In this document: piece by piece, positions 41,762 through 54,878 of the stretch
Position numbering within the stretch: position 1 is the first letter of the stretch
Layout: each line of letters begins with the position of its first letter
Assembly (NCBI RefSeq): GCF_019320115.1
Contig: NC_089593.1
Span: 37,983,474 to 38,047,473, forward strand
Source: Miscanthus floridulus
Lineage: Eukaryota; Streptophyta; Magnoliopsida; Poales; Poaceae
Length of the DNA stretch: 64,000 bases
Direction: 5' to 3'
Program-made: the position numbers and the translations under genes
The notes under the pieces: generated by a model
Seen by the model: only the letters and a program-made list of their open reading frames with translations
Databases searched by the model: none
Told to the model about the DNA's origin: nothing

Positions 41762-42989
41762 AACCCATGAAGGAGCTCCTGACGATGGGAGGCCTATTTC
41801 TGTGCAAGTCCATGTAGTACTAAATCAAACAGAGCACGATGTGGAGAAATTGGATAAATCATACTGTAATAAGGCAGCCAAAGGATCAAAGTACCTAGTG
41901 CCAACTACAATGTTTCATTGATTTGTGCAAATATTATATGAAAGTACCTTACATGCATTTTTCATGAGTTCACTGTGACCAAACATTTGTGAAAATTGTC
42001 CGAGATATTTTTTGAATCATAGTATAAACATAGAGGCTCATATACACGAGCATACACACTCTACTTCTATGACCACCTTCGAGCCTAATTGGTAACCTAG
42101 ACATGCCTCTAGCCAGACTTATAGGCTGCAACTGTATCTGCTTGGTAGGTTGTATGGTGTTTTAATTTGGCATGAGATGTTCTGGGTGCAAAATAAAGGG
42201 CCCTGAGATTGAACAAAATTTCGTTGCCATGTAGGTATGAGCAAGCTGATTTTGGAGGCAAGGCATAAGATAGCAGAGTTGGTGCACGCCATTGGTGCCA
42301 CCCAAAATTGGTCTAGCTAGGATTACTTACCCTCCTGTTATATATGCAAGGTGCTAGTGGTTTCCTCCCTTTCCACTCATTTTTCTCGTCTCTGGCTAGA
42401 TAGTCGATTTTTTCCGGCTAATTTTTGGTATAATGGCCATTTTCTGTTGGACCTTCCAATGGTTGCCCCAATCAATGGGAATCTTCCATTCTGGCTAATG
42501 GCATTCTTGGAAAGGCTTCGAGTGCCACGCTGGCCCCTAGCCCATGTTCCAAATGTTTCTCCTTGTCCCATACCAGGCCTTTCTGCCAAAACCCCATCCA
42601 TTGCCGCAACTATCATCACTCAGGACACACCTATCGAATTGTCGTTTCCCACCTCAATCTCCATGCCCTTCCATGGGGAGACTCAATCGCAGCTCTTCCA
42701 CTTCTCGCCGTTGCCTAGGCTGTTTCACCACCTGCTGGGGCCAAAAGATAACTAGGGACATTTGCTTCCTTTGGAGAATACTATTTTTTACTCACCGGCA
42801 TTACTCCGCCTCCCTCTTCTCTCATTCGTTGGTCTCAGCCCTGGAGTATCATGGTGCCGGAGTTCGATGACGAAACCTTGGAGAGGTCACCGACGTCCTC
42901 GCTGGTGATCACATCTATTGTATCCCCTCCGCCAGTCTACTAGTTGTTCAGCGAGTTCGCTTCCCTTGTTCAGGGTTCTCCTGCCCCTT
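41762..42989. other. 3' UTR and intergenic DNA after the carboxypeptidase
   Basis: The first few hundred bases should contain the 3' UTR. A Pro/Leu-rich open frame at 42351-42755 leads towards the pseudogene at 42990 and may be its N-terminal part, but no domain is recognised. Confidence 0.4.
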
Positions 42990-43512
42990 ACCGCACATTT
43001 CTTGGATTGAGAAAACCCCAGCTACATTAACATCTCCCGTTCTTCCGTAGCGGTCAATGGCTTTCCGTATGGTTGATCCCACCCCATTTGTGCCACACTA
43101 TGGGCAGTGGATCATGGTACAAGGAAGACCAAGGGAGTTGTGGATCATCATGGGTCGGATGCTAGAAAAGAACAGTGATCTAGCCATCATCACTCTTCAT
43201 ATGCTCTCGCTAGAGTAGGTTGATTTCTTGGCCATACGTAACATCATTGATGATTCCCTCCATAATCAGATGCGGGTTGACTACCGTTCATTGCAACTAT
43301 GCTCCCATGGTCAAGCTTTTGTGCGGTTTAACACTATGCATGCTAGAGACTTTCTCATTTACTATAGGCAATGGCACTATTTCCTTTGTTGCACATAACC
43401 AGGCTTGGAACAGACATATTGCTATTATGAATCATGAGGTTTGACTGATCCTCCTAGAGCTCGGTATTGATTGTGAGATCCAACCTTTGCTAGAAAAGGC
43501 CATTGAACCCTT
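42990..43512 (+). pseudogene. DUF4283-like (LINE ORF1-type or host) protein fragment
   Basis: Interrupted frames read PRELWIIMGRM, then HGQAFVRFNTMHARDFL, then ISFVAHNQAWNR followed by LELGIDCEIQPLLEKAIEPF. This order resembles a grass protein family with an N-terminal nucleic-acid-binding region, often associated with retroelements. Stops and frame changes near 43220, 43390 and 43443 break it. The Sirevirus-like LTR B starts directly after the EKAIEPF codons, so the gene was the target of that insertion. Family assignment is from memory and tentative. Confidence 0.5.
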
Positions 43513-44436
43513 TGATAGGTCCTAAATGGCTAGAGGAGGTGAATAGCCTATTAAAAATTTCTACTATAACACTAAGACAACTTGTTAGTCAATTAAATGG
43601 CGAAGCAAATTTTGCGCTAGCACTACAAGTGTTGCAAGCCACCTATCCATAATTCTAGTCTGCTATGATCAGTAGTAATCACACAATGGCTATGTCACTA
43701 ATCTACCACTAGTGAGCAACCTAGCAAGAGTAATTCAACTAATTACTTCTATGCTACACTAGAGAGTTACAAAACTAGCTAGGCTACCTCTACACAAGAT
43801 ATCACTATAAATGTAAATACAAGAGAGGTAGGGGATTTTATACCAAGCTGGGGCAAGCAAAAAATCAATCACAATGAAATACCAATTGACCCAATGATTT
43901 TTCACCGAGGTTCACTTGCTTGCTGGCAAGCTATGTCCCCGTTGTAGCGATTCACCCACTTGGAGGTTCATGCGCTAATAGGTATCACACGCCTAACCCG
44001 CAACCGGGTGCCGCACAACCAACACAATATGGGGATCCACCAACTACGAGCAATCTACTAAAGATGCCTTTCATGATCTCCCACAGAGAAGGCTCAAGAA
44101 CCCCTCACAATGACCACGATCGGAGCTAGAGACAAGTACCACTCTCTGCTCAACGATCCTCGCTGCTCTAAGCCATCTAGGTGATGGCAACCACCAAGAG
44201 TAACAAGCAAAATCCGTAGCGAAACACAATCACCAAGTCTCTAGATGTAGCCACTCAAAGCAATGCACTTGGATACTCTTCAATCTCACCAAATGATGAA
44301 TCAATTAAGCAAGATGAGTTAGAGAGGAATGGATAAGCTCACTAGGGTCTATTCTCAATAGAAAAGGCCAAGAGAGTGAGCCCAAGCCAGCCAAGCTCTA
44401 TTTAAAGAGTCCCCAAACAAATCCAACATTTATGCC
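43513..44436 (-). repeat. Sirevirus-like element B: 3' portion of its LTR (antisense)
   Basis: Read on the minus strand, this is the transcribed half of a Sirevirus-type LTR. It has TATA-like TTTAAATAG near 44400 and the block TGCCATCACCTAGATGGCTT, which matches element A's LTR. The end is GGACCTATCA at 43513. The 5' half of the same LTR is displaced to 62364-63383 by element C. Adding both parts gives an LTR of about 1.94 kb. Confidence 0.75.
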
Positions 44437-47400
44437 TGTAACACCCTAGTGTTAAGCATGTATTGGGCACTTGCATTCATGAGCATGAGCATCCATGAGC
44501 ATGAGCATATGAAGTGTTATCTCAATCACCTTACTTTTGTTACATGTGATGATAGCTATATGCATGTATATGCTTGCCATTGTGTGTGACTAATACATGA
44601 AATGCTTGTGGGGCCATAGAAACACCTTAACATGTTTAGGATGGTACATGGAACAGGTTTGGTATTCATGACATGGACCAAAACAGCCCCTAAGTCATAG
44701 TTATTCTAGAAACTCCAATTTTCAAGTTACTAGTTTGACCAAAGTTGAACTATGCTTAAGAGTACTTGCATGACAGTGCACCCTAAGCAAAGTTGTAGTA
44801 CTTGACGAGAGTAACAACTTTCATTTTGGGCCAAGGCCTAATTTAGCGCATAGCATGCTCAAAAACAGTTCACAACTAGAAAGAAAATATTGTTTTAGAC
44901 TTTGAAAAAAATTTCTAAGTGTTGGAGCTAATTATAGTTTCAATGTACCTGACTTTAAGGTGATGTAACATCCAAACCATTACGAATTAGAAGATGATTT
45001 CTAAAGCAATCTTGTAGCCCTTACATAGTTCTACAAGATTTGTTCACACACCTCGCACTGACTCGCCACAGATTAGGAGTTACATGGACACAAAGTTGCT
45101 CTATCACACGTGCACGCCTGGCCACGTCCGCCAAGTCATGGCCGTACACCGACAACGGCCAGGCCGGTTGAGCCAGCGCACTGACAAGAGGGCCGCGCCC
45201 CTGCTGCTCCCTCCCACTCGCTCTCACTCGCTCTCTCTTTCTCGCCATGCCCAGCTAGAGCGGAGCCGAGCTCGGTCACCACCGTTGTAGCTCCATCGGT
45301 CGACTCCTATCACCCACAGCTGCTCCACCATCACCCCACCTCCTCATGCCACTAGCACCACCCTTCAAACTGAGGTAAAGCGACTTTCTGCTTTGTTGTT
45401 GCCGTCGTTGCCACCGGAGCGCCGTCGCGCTCTTGGCTCGCCGTGGACAGGCAACTCCACTACATCTCCCGCCTTCCTATCTTCTGGTCCATAGTTGCCT
45501 TAGGTCACCGCTGCTCTGGCTAGAGCTAGGGTAGATGATACCATGCCATCATGTGGGAACGCACCACCGCTCTCGCTGTGCCCGACATGGCCATGACCTT
45601 GAGCTCACCGCGGCCAGCAGCCCCTAGGTCTCGCCATCCCCTTCTCAAAGATGTTTGTGCATGGCCATGAACCCTAGCTCCTACCGCGAACATGGAGACC
45701 CACCTCTCACCATTGGTTAACTAGAACGGAGAGGCCCGCTGTGTGCACTGGGCACCGTCGTGCCACCATGCACGCGGTTAGGCTCCCCTACTCTGCTCCA
45801 CCATGGCCAGATCTTGCTCTAGAACTGTGCTAGGTCATCGTAGAGGTAGGGCTATCCTTGCTGGAGCCTACCATGGCTAGAGATGGCTGGTGCACCACCA
45901 CGCGACCACCGCCATCCACCATGGTCACCAGTGAGCTTGCTCTAGTGAGCCGCTGACCCAACCTGGGGTACCCCTGGGTGTGGGTTGATGAGAGGAACAC
46001 GATGGTACCCGGGGTTTCATCGGAGACCTCGCTGTTGGTGAGTTCTCGCCGGTCAAATGCCATGCCCTGCGCTGGTCTCATGGATGAGCGGGCCCCATTG
46101 ACCGTGGGCCCCATCTGTCAGTCTGTGTGTTCTTTGATTTTTCTTATTTATTTCATAGATTTGAATACATGTTTCAAAAAATCATATCTATAGATAGGGT
46201 TATCGAATTTGAGTGATTCCAATTTTGTTAGCTTCCTTAGGAAGTGTAGTATTTATTAAAAATATAAAATATACAGTTTCTAGCATGTTTCTTGGGGAAA
46301 TTAAATTGGGCAAATAAAGTGCTTTTCACTTAGTTTAAATCTTGTAAAATGCATATCTTGAGCTAGGGAAGTTATAAAAATATGATTCCAATTTTGTTGA
46401 GTTTGTATTAACATGCTCTAGCTAAAGAAAATGATAATACCACAATAAATCTATTTTGAATAGGGTCTTTATATTTAACCCTAAATAAATGGTGATTTCT
46501 GGTGAAATTCATTAGAATAAAAATAGGTAACATATGGTCCTGCAATTTTTTTGTACAGTGTTATTGTGGTAAGATGAGGTTAAGAAAAATATGAAATATG
46601 TTGTTTGACACTTCTCACTAGTTCAAACCATTTTCACTAAAATAAGCCTATGTACCTTGTCATTTTTATAGAGGATGATATACTTGTTCAGTTGGCATGA
46701 AAGTTATACAGTAGCCTATTGGGAGCATATATGAGCTACTGCAATTTTCTCAGAATTTACTATGCACTTTTGAATATATATTCCTTATTTCACCTTAGTG
46801 TCCAAATAAATTAATAAATGCATTTAAATAATTTATTTGGGCTTGACGATTATGTTTTCTAAAGTTTATATGATGTATATGAACTATTGGTACCATTTGT
46901 TGTACCCAGATTTGATTGCTTGTATGCACTAAAATATTAATTGCTCTATAATTCAATTATAGTGACTGTTTTGAACAGTTTCTGTTGTTTAGTAAATTGC
47001 ATGGGTAAAATGATGTTTGTTGTGAATCTTGTCAATAACAAAGTTGTAGATAACTTACTTATATTGATTGTGTCAAATTTTCATGGCAATAGGCTAAATG
47101 TTTTGAGAGTTATAGCTGTTGGAAGTTGGTCTCCAGAAATGCTTATTCTCTAGAATTTCTTGATAGATCTAGGAAATTGCTTTGTTTGACTTTGATATCC
47201 ATTGAATCATCTTTAGATGACTATAAGAAAGTTGTAGGAAGTTTTATAAGCTTTTCATAAAGTCTAAGATCATAGTATTTGGTTGAGTAGAACTCTAGAT
47301 ATGGCCAAAATAATAGCTGTTGATTACAGTCCAGGAAATGACTAAGTCCAATTGTAATTGTTTGTCTCATATGATGCTTGTGTAGATGCTTAGGCTAATT

Positions 47401-48391
47401 GAGATTAGTTGTTAGCTGCAGGTTCTAAGCCTCTTACCGATGATGAACAACTTTACCTTAGGTTACTAGAACTTGGTGAGTGTATGTTTCTTAAACTATA
47501 GAAGAGATATGCACCTACTCAGTAAAGATCAACTAGAAGAAAGTTATACATCTACTTGGTCAAACGAATGTTAAACTTATCATACATCTTGCAGATAACC
47601 ATGCTCATGCGTATATACTTCATCAGGTCATCACATCTCTTATGCATTCATGATACTCATTTGTGCATATACATGCAATAGGTTCCCCAGAAGGAGTGAT
47701 GCTACTCGAGTTTAGACCCGAGCATCAGGAGGAGTAGCAGGCAGTCTAGGAGCAGGAGGTTCAGGTGGAAGGAGGAGTCAACATGGAAGATATTCTTGAG
47801 TGTCCTGATCACCAACCTTCCTCATTTATGAAAGGCAAGCCCTAGAGCATTCTAAGCCTCCTATGTTTTCTAAATATCAACTTGAGTCCTTTTATGTTGA
47901 TGCATTAAGTACTAAGGGTTGATTGGAACCACTTGCTACATATACCTTCCTTGTCTAGACAAATATATCTTGAATCCTATGTAGGTCCAGGATCGAATAT
48001 ATGCTTAGCCATGCTTAGTTTGGTAGAAGTTGGGTGATTTCCTGTCACCTGCAAGATATAGGTAGATATCTGGTCACAGTTGGCTATAATTGCTATCGTG
48101 GAAATAACCATGTGTTGATGAATAAAAGGACACTAGGCGGGATTGTGATAGAGAAGCAACAAGGCATGGAGAACTTGGTGCCTATTTATCCCCATCTGTG
48201 TTGGTTAAGGACCGATTCACTGTATGTCCTCATATCATGTTGAACGTAAGCCTAGCACTTAGTTGGTTGGATAAGCCATTGCGGTCGTGAAGCCGAGTAG
48301 CTCAACTCAGGCCGGGACCCGGTAAGTGAAAGTGCGCACATTAGAGGAAGTAAGGGTGTGTGGGGAGCCAGTTGCATGAGTCCAAGGGCAG
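44437..48391. mobile_element. Element C, left part: TGTAACACC...GTTACA LTR-type element
   Basis: The element opens TGTAACACCCTAG at 44437. Its other end (GTTCTGTTACA, to 62363) lies beyond the inserted element A. The flanks are ATGCC (44432-44436) and ATGTC (62364-62368), a 5-bp target duplication with one transition. Without element A it is about 4.9 kb. No pol genes are found in it, and I see no internal LTR boundary, so it may be a long solo LTR or a large non-autonomous element. Orientation is not assigned. A GC-rich stretch at 45080-46110 has only short frames. Confidence 0.65.
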
Positions 48392-49963
48392 TGAAAGCAT
48401 CTAGGCCCCTAATTGGGTTTCGGTGATTAATGACAATACAAGATTACTATGACTAACGTGTGTTTTGCAGAGGCAATTAAGTTAAGTCATGGTAATGGAG
48501 ATCTATTGGGCAATCAAGGTGGTCATGCCTCTATGATGGAAATCATTTTGGTTTTCAAAGGATGGACGACAAGGTTAAGGATGACTAGTTCTAAGTGTCG
48601 ATTGGAGTTGGAGAGACACTTAGAGTAGTTTAGGACTTTGTTTTTTCTTTGGCCATACTATTAAGGGAGGTATGGACGGGTAGCTTGACCTAGATGAGTC
48701 TGGTGAGTTAGGTGTGGTGCACACTTGTCAAAACTAGCACTAGGTAGCTCCACAATAGCCCTATGATCCTATGGAGCAAACTTCATTCACATATGTTCGA
48801 GAGTTGGAAGTGAATGGAGGGTCAAATGCTGACTGGACGCTAGCTCCGGTTGGATCGGACGTTGGCTGTAGGGTCCGGTCAGTTCATTTGACCAAGGTGA
48901 TTATGTTTGGTGCAACTGGACGCTGAGTGGTCGAGTGACCAAACACTGAGGGCCATTGTCCGGTCGACTCTAGTAAGGTTCTAGAGAAGGAATTCTATGA
49001 TCGGACGCGACCGGTCAGTACTGACCAAACCCTGAGGGTTCAGTGTCCGGTCGAGTACAGTATGGTTCTAGTGAGGGTTTAATGCGACCGGACACATCCG
49101 GTCAGTGGTGATCGAACCCTACCAGTGTTCGGTCAACACTTAATCATTGGTGTGCAGGTTAAACTAACCGAAGCGTCCGGTCAACATGACCGGTGCGTCC
49201 GGTCACCCCGCAGAGGCACATAATGGTTCGTTTTTCAGGCTGCCTTATAAATAGAAGCTCCACTCATGTGTGGAGTCACTTTTGCTCATTCCAACAGCTG
49301 AGAAACATATTTGTGAGTGCCAAGAAGAGCAAGGTCCTAGTGAGGTGATTGAGATTTGAGAATCCAAGAGAGTAGCCTCATTAGTGAATCAAGAGTAGTA
49401 AAGTGTGCATCCACCATTCTCATTAGGCTTCGCGTGGTCAAGTGAGAGTTCGTGCTTGTTACTCTTGGTGATCACCATCACCTAGATGGCTTGGTGGTGA
49501 TTGGGAGCTTGGTGATCACTCGGCAGAGCTTGTGGGTGACCCAACTCAAGTTGTGAGCGGTTTTGGGTGATTCACCACGATGGAGTGTCGAAGAATCAAC
49601 CTATAGAGAGCACTTGATCCTTGTGCGAATCAAGGGGGAGCTACACCCTTGCATGGGTGCTCCAATGAGGACTAGTGGGGAGTGGCGACTCTCCGATACC
49701 TTAGCAAAACATCACCGTGTTCCTCTCTCTCTATTTACTTTGAGCATTTACTTTGAGCAATTTCATACTTGTTGTTACATTCATAGAATTGCCATGCTAG
49801 AGTAAGTTTGGAACATAGGTTGCAAGTTCTTTATGCATTAGATTAATAGAAACACTTTTCTAGACACAAGGGGTTAATTGGGCTAACCATAGGCTTTAAT
49901 TATTGCAAGAAAATTTAGAATTAGCCCAATTCATCCCCCCTCTTGGGCATCTTGATCCTTTCA
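48392..49963 (+). repeat. 5' LTR of element A
   Basis: It runs from TGAAAGCATCTAGGCCCC to ATCCTTTCA, 1572 bp. U3 holds a dense array of TCCGGTC/GACCGGA words (about 48840-49205). The TATA box TATAAATAG is at 49246-49254. The terminus is followed directly by AT and the PBS. Confidence 0.95.
49246..49254 (+). promoter_or_regulatory. TATA box in the 5' LTR of element A
   Basis: TATAAATAG sits after the GACCGG array and before CTCCACTCATGTGTGG. The same word is at 60685-60693 in the 3' LTR. Confidence 0.75.
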
Positions 49964-49965
49964 AT

Positions 49966-49977
49966 TGGTATCGGAGC
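49966..49977 (+). other. Primer binding site of element A
   Basis: TGGTATCGGAGC two bases after the LTR matches, with one change, the TGGTATCAGAGC site complementary to initiator Met-tRNA used by most plant Copia elements. Confidence 0.85.
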
Positions 49978-50015
49978 CTCGTGCTCATGTTTTAAGCTTA
50001 ATCGCTTAGAGCAAG

Positions 50016-52418
50016 ATGTCTCATGGGGATGGACATCCTCCTATCTTTGAGGGAGATGACTTTTCATATTGGAAAATCCGCATGGAGGCGTACTTAGAAG
50101 CTCTAGACGTTGGTATTCTTAGAGCTGCCTCACAAGGCTTCCCAAAACCTCATGATGCTACACACTTACAAGGCGATGAGGTTAATTATAAAAAGTGGAA
50201 TGCAAAGGCTCGAAACACCATCTTTAGAGGCCTTTGCAAAGATGTGTTCAACCGCATAAGGAACCACAAAGACGCCCATGCACTATGGTCGGACGTTTGT
50301 GGGCTCCATGAGGGAACCAAGAGTGAGCATGAGGAACACTGTCATCTTGTGATTAAAAAGCTAAATTCGTTTGAGATGCTTCCCAAAGAATGTGCTAATG
50401 AGATGTATTCATGTTTGAATGTTCTTGTAGAGGAAGTCAATGGGCTTGGACTTACTCAAATGTCACCATCCGACATTGTGAGAAAGATCTTGAGTGTCCT
50501 CACCTTTGATAAACATGGGCATATTGTGACCATGCTACACCAAGGTGATCTTTCCACTGCTACACCGACACAAATCTTGGGAAAGATCAATGCTCATGAG
50601 ATGTACATGCACATCACGCCACAAGATGGCTCATCCTCTACCAAGAAGAAAGAGAAGGACATAGCATTCAAAGCTAGCCAAGATAAGGGCAAAGCAAGAC
50701 TTGAGTATGAGAGCTCAAGTGATGAAGAAGATGAAGATGAAGATCTTGCTCTCATGGTGAAGAAAGCCGCCAAAATGCTAAAGAAGCTAAACAAGAGTGG
50801 CATCAAGTTTGATGGCAAGAAGAAGAAGTTCTTCACAAGCTCTAGAAGAAAGCCAATCTCCGAAATGGATTGCTTCAATTGTGGTGAACTTAGTCATCTA
50901 GCACATCAATGCACCAAACCCAAGAAAGACAAGTTCAAGAACAAGAACAAGGGCAAGAAAGATGACTCAAGTAATGAAGATGAAGATGAGAAGAAGAAGA
51001 ACAAGCCATACAAGAAGAGAGATGGCAAAAAGAGGGACTTCCACAAGAAGAAGAAGAGTGGAAAGGCCTGTATCATCGGTGATTGGCTCACGGACATTGA
51101 TTCATCTAGTGGATCATCTAACGATGATAGTGAAAATGAGAAGGTGGCCACCATTGCTATTGATCTTTCATCTTCACCGCCACCATCGCCATCATCCTCT
51201 ACACACCTATGCCTTATGGCCAAGGGTGAATGCAAGGTAACTAATAATGATGATAGTAGTGATGATGAGCAAGCTAGTGATGATGATAGCGATAGCGATG
51301 ATGATGATTCACCTTCATATGATGATCTTATCAAAATACTAAGACAATACACTAAGATCATTAGAAAGAGTAGAGCTAAAAATGAAAAGCTTGATGCTAA
51401 AAATGATTCACTCTTAGCAAAATGCAATACATTGGAAAAGGCTAATGTTGAGCTTAAAGAGACAAATGATGCTATATCATCCAAACTCAAGGAGCTCAAA
51501 TCTTCTAAGAAAGAGCTTAAAGATAAACATGATAAACTTGAGTGGGTGCACAATGAGCTCATCACTAGCCACAACAAGCTAAAAGATGAACATACAACTC
51601 TAAAGATCAATTATGATACTCTTGTTATTGCTCAAGAATTTTTACCAAATGAGCCACATGATGCTACTAACCATGTTGTCAAGATTGATATAGCTACATC
51701 ATGTGATGATTTGATTGATGAGAGCATTGAGCAAGGATCTAGTGGCAAAGGCAAGAAAGTGGTTGAGTGCAATGACTATGATGAATATGTCAAGATCAAG
51801 AATACAAATGAAAAGCTCATGAAAGATCTTGAAGAGATGAAAAGCCACAACACCATTGTGCTAGAAACTCTTGAGCATGATGAAGGGTTGATCCTTGAGA
51901 ATGAGAAGCTCAAAGAAGAGAACAAGAAGCTCAAGACAGAGAAGAACAATGATATTCTCAAGGAAGAGAACAAGAAGCTCAAGATGGAGAAAGAGCATCT
52001 CAAGATGGGATTGAGCAAGTTTGCAAGAGGCAAGCATCTCCAAAGTGAGCTACTCATGAACACCGTCATGAAGATGGATAGAAGTGGCATTGGATATGTG
52101 GCAAGTGTAGAGAAGAAGAAGGCTCAAGTTCAACAACAACAATCAAAGCCAAAGTCAAAGCCAAAGAGATGTTTTGAGTGTGGACAAGAAGGCCACTTTG
52201 CTCATGAGTGTCAAACTCCACCACCACAACCTTTGCCCAAGCATGCTAGACCATTTGCCTTCAATGCTCACTACATGCTTAGAAAGGATTCTAGTGGAAA
52301 GATGAAAGTCATGTTCTTAGGACCCCTGAACAAGAATAGGCCTAAGAAGATTTGGGTGGCTAAGTCACTTGTTGAGAAGGTGAAGGGCCCTCAACAAGTT
52401 TGGGTTCCTAAAGCTTGA
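50016..52418 (+). CDS. gag: Gag polyprotein of element A
   Basis: An uninterrupted 800-codon frame starts MSHGDGHPPIFEGDDFSYWK, the typical Copia gag start. The N-terminal capsid-like part extends to about residue 200. It has a first zinc knuckle CFNCGELSHLAHQC near residue 285, a long charged region with coiled-coil character (about 430-690, rich in LKEENKKLK-type repeats), and a second knuckle CFECGQEGHFAHEC near residue 718. Gag would form virus-like particles and package element RNA. Two knuckles and an extended coiled coil are larger than in ordinary Copia gag, as reported for Sireviruses. It ends TGA, and pol follows in the same frame after another stop. Confidence 0.9.
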   Translation: MSHGDGHPPIFEGDDFSYWKIRMEAYLEALDVGILRAASQGFPKPHDATHLQGDEVNYKKWNAKARNTIFRGLCKDVFNRIRNHKDAHALWSDVCGLHEGTKSEHEEHCHLVIKKLNSFEMLPKECANEMYSCLNVLVEEVNGLGLTQMSPSDIVRKILSVLTFDKHGHIVTMLHQGDLSTATPTQILGKINAHEMYMHITPQDGSSSTKKKEKDIAFKASQDKGKARLEYESSSDEEDEDEDLALMVKKAAKMLKKLNKSGIKFDGKKKKFFTSSRRKPISEMDCFNCGELSHLAHQCTKPKKDKFKNKNKGKKDDSSNEDEDEKKKNKPYKKRDGKKRDFHKKKKSGKACIIGDWLTDIDSSSGSSNDDSENEKVATIAIDLSSSPPPSPSSSTHLCLMAKGECKVTNNDDSSDDEQASDDDSDSDDDDSPSYDDLIKILRQYTKIIRKSRAKNEKLDAKNDSLLAKCNTLEKANVELKETNDAISSKLKELKSSKKELKDKHDKLEWVHNELITSHNKLKDEHTTLKINYDTLVIAQEFLPNEPHDATNHVVKIDIATSCDDLIDESIEQGSSGKGKKVVECNDYDEYVKIKNTNEKLMKDLEEMKSHNTIVLETLEHDEGLILENEKLKEENKKLKTEKNNDILKEENKKLKMEKEHLKMGLSKFARGKHLQSELLMNTVMKMDRSGIGYVASVEKKKAQVQQQQSKPKSKPKRCFECGQEGHFAHECQTPPPQPLPKHARPFAFNAHYMLRKDSSGKMKVMFLGPLNKNRPKKIWVAKSLVEKVKGPQQVWVPKA

Positions 52419-52433
52419 ATCTCTTGTGTGTAG

Positions 52434-54878
52434 GTGAACTACAAGACCGGTGGAAGTCATTGGGTTATTGATAGTGGTTGCACTCAACATATGACCGGTG
52501 ATCCTCATATGTTCACCTCACTAGATGAAGAGGTAGATGGACAAGAGAGAATAACATTTGGAGATAACTCAAAGGGCAAGGTTAAAGGATTGGGCAAAGT
52601 GGCAATATCAAATGATCATTCCATCTCCAATGTGCTTTATGTTGCTTCATTGAACTTCAACTTGCTATCCCTTGGACAATTGTGTGATCTTAGCTTCCAA
52701 TGCTTGTTTACCAAGAAGGAGGTTGTTGTATCCAAGGTAGATGATAATCAAGTGATATTCAATGGATTTAGATACAACAACTTATATCTAGTAGACTTCA
52801 CCTCCAAAGATGCAAATTTGAAGACTTGCCTATTCACCAAAACAACACTTAGGTGGCTATGGCATAGAAGACTTGCTCATGTTGGGATGAGCTCACTCAA
52901 GAAGCTTATGAAGAATGATTTGGTGAGAGGGTTGAAGGATGTGAAGTTTGAAAAGGACAAGCTTTGTAGTGCATGTCAAGCCGGCAAGCAAGTTGCAAAT
53001 TCTCATCCAACCAAAGCTTTCATGTCAACCACAAGAGTGCTAGAACTCTTTCACATGGATTTATTTGGACCAACAACATAGAAGAGTTTGGGAGGAAATC
53101 TTTATTGTCTTGTGATTGTTGATGACTATTCAAGGTATACATGGGTATTCTTTCTTCATGACAAATCCGAAGTTGCATCTTGCTTCAAGAAGTTTGCCAA
53201 GAGAGCACAAAATGAATTTGAAGTGAAGCTCAAAAAGATAAGAAATGACAATGGGAAAGAATTTGACAACACAAACATTGAAGCCTATTGTGATGAAGTT
53301 GGAATCAAACATGAAGTCTCCGCAACTTATACTCCTCAACAAAATGGTGTAGTTGAGAGGAAGAACCGGACATTGATCACTCTTGCAAGAACAATGCTTG
53401 ATGAGTACAACACCCCCGAAGCTCTATGGGCGGAAGCAATCAACACCGCATGCTATGCATCCAATCGCCTATTCCTTCAAAAGTTCCTTGGCAAGACACC
53501 TTATGAGTTGCTCAATGGAAAGAAGCCAGATGTCTCCTTCTTTAGGGTATTTGGTTGCAAATGCTACATCTACAAGAAGCGGCAACACCTAGGGAAGTTC
53601 CAAAGACGTTGTGATATTAGTTTTCTTGTTGGTTACTCATCAAAGTCCAAAGCATATAGAGTATTTAATAATGCCACCGACTTAGTTGAAGAAACTTATG
53701 ATGTGGAATTTGATGAATCTAACGGCTCCCAAGGAGCACATGAGAATCTTGATGATGTAGGTGATGAACCATTGAGGGAGGCTATGAAGAATATTCTGGT
53801 GGGAGACATCAAGCTAAAAGATGATGAAGATGATGTACAAGTCATTAATCAACCTTCTTCATTAAGTGTGCCACAAGATGGTGAAAAAGATGGGAGAGTA
53901 GAAAATGAAGATACTCATATCTCCCATGAGCAAATGGTGGTAGAAGCACAAGATGTTGATGCTCCACAACCTCCTCCTCAAGTGGTCAATAGAAGAAATA
54001 CACCTCTCCTACAAGATCATCCACAAGATCTCATCATAGGGAGTCCATCAAAGGGTGTAATGACTCGATCTCAAAAACTTACTTCATTTATTGCTCATCA
54101 CTCTTTTGTCTCTTGCTATGAGCCTACCAAGATAGAAGAAGCTCTTAAAGATCCGGATTGGATCAATGCCATGCATGAAGAGTTGAATAACTTCACTCAC
54201 AATGAAGTTTGGACTCTTGAAGAGCGACCAAAAGGTGCAAGAGTCATTGGAACAAAGTGGGTGTTCCGCAACAAGCAAGATGATCAAGGTGTTGTTGTGA
54301 GGAACAAGGCAAGACTAGTTGCAAAGGGGTTCTCCCAAGTTGAAGGTTTGGATTTTGGAGAAACCTTTGCACCGGTTGCAAGATTAGAAGCCATCCGTAT
54401 CCTACTTGCATATGCATCACATCATGAAATGAAACTATATCAAATGGATGTGAAAAGTGCATTTTTAAATGGCTTTATTAATGAACTAGTCTATGTTGAT
54501 CAACCTCCCGGGTTTGAAGACCCTAGATATCCTAATCATGTTTATAGGTTGTCCAAGGCACTATATGGGCTTAAGCAAGCCCCAAGAGCTTGGTATGAGT
54601 GCCTTCGGGACTTTCTCATTGAGAAGGGCTTCACCATTGGGAAGGTCGACACCACACTATTCACCAAGAAGCTTGATGGGCATATCTTCATTTGTCAAGT
54701 ATATGTTGATAATATCATCTTTGGATCATCAAATGAAGACTCATGCAAAGAATTTGGTGAATTGATGTCAAAGGAGTTTGAGATATCAATGATTGGTGAG
54801 CTTACATTCTTTCTTGGTTTTCAAGTCAAGCAAATGAGGGAGGTAACATGGTTGATCAAACTATCTACCGCTCTATGA
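52434..54878 (+). pseudogene. pol: Pol of element A: protease, integrase, reverse transcriptase (broken)
   Basis: The frame is the same as gag. Protease has its DSG triad at about 52464. The pre-integrase zinc region runs from WHRRLAHVGMSSL to CSACQAGK. A TAG at 53079-53081 replaces a residue between GPTT and KSLGG. The integrase core follows with [14 protein letters not shown] and [16 protein letters not shown] has [22 protein letters not shown] and [12 protein letters not shown]. The catalytic YVDD reads YVDN at 54702-54713. At about 54838 the frame departs and some 45 family-typical codons before the RNase H are absent, pointing to a deletion. Three independent lesions mean this copy cannot mobilise itself. 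Confidence 0.92.

Noticed and set aside
50594..52090. Long minus-strand frames opposite gag
   Set aside because: They are Ser/Leu-rich antisense shadows of the Lys/Glu/Asp-rich gag and carry no domain.
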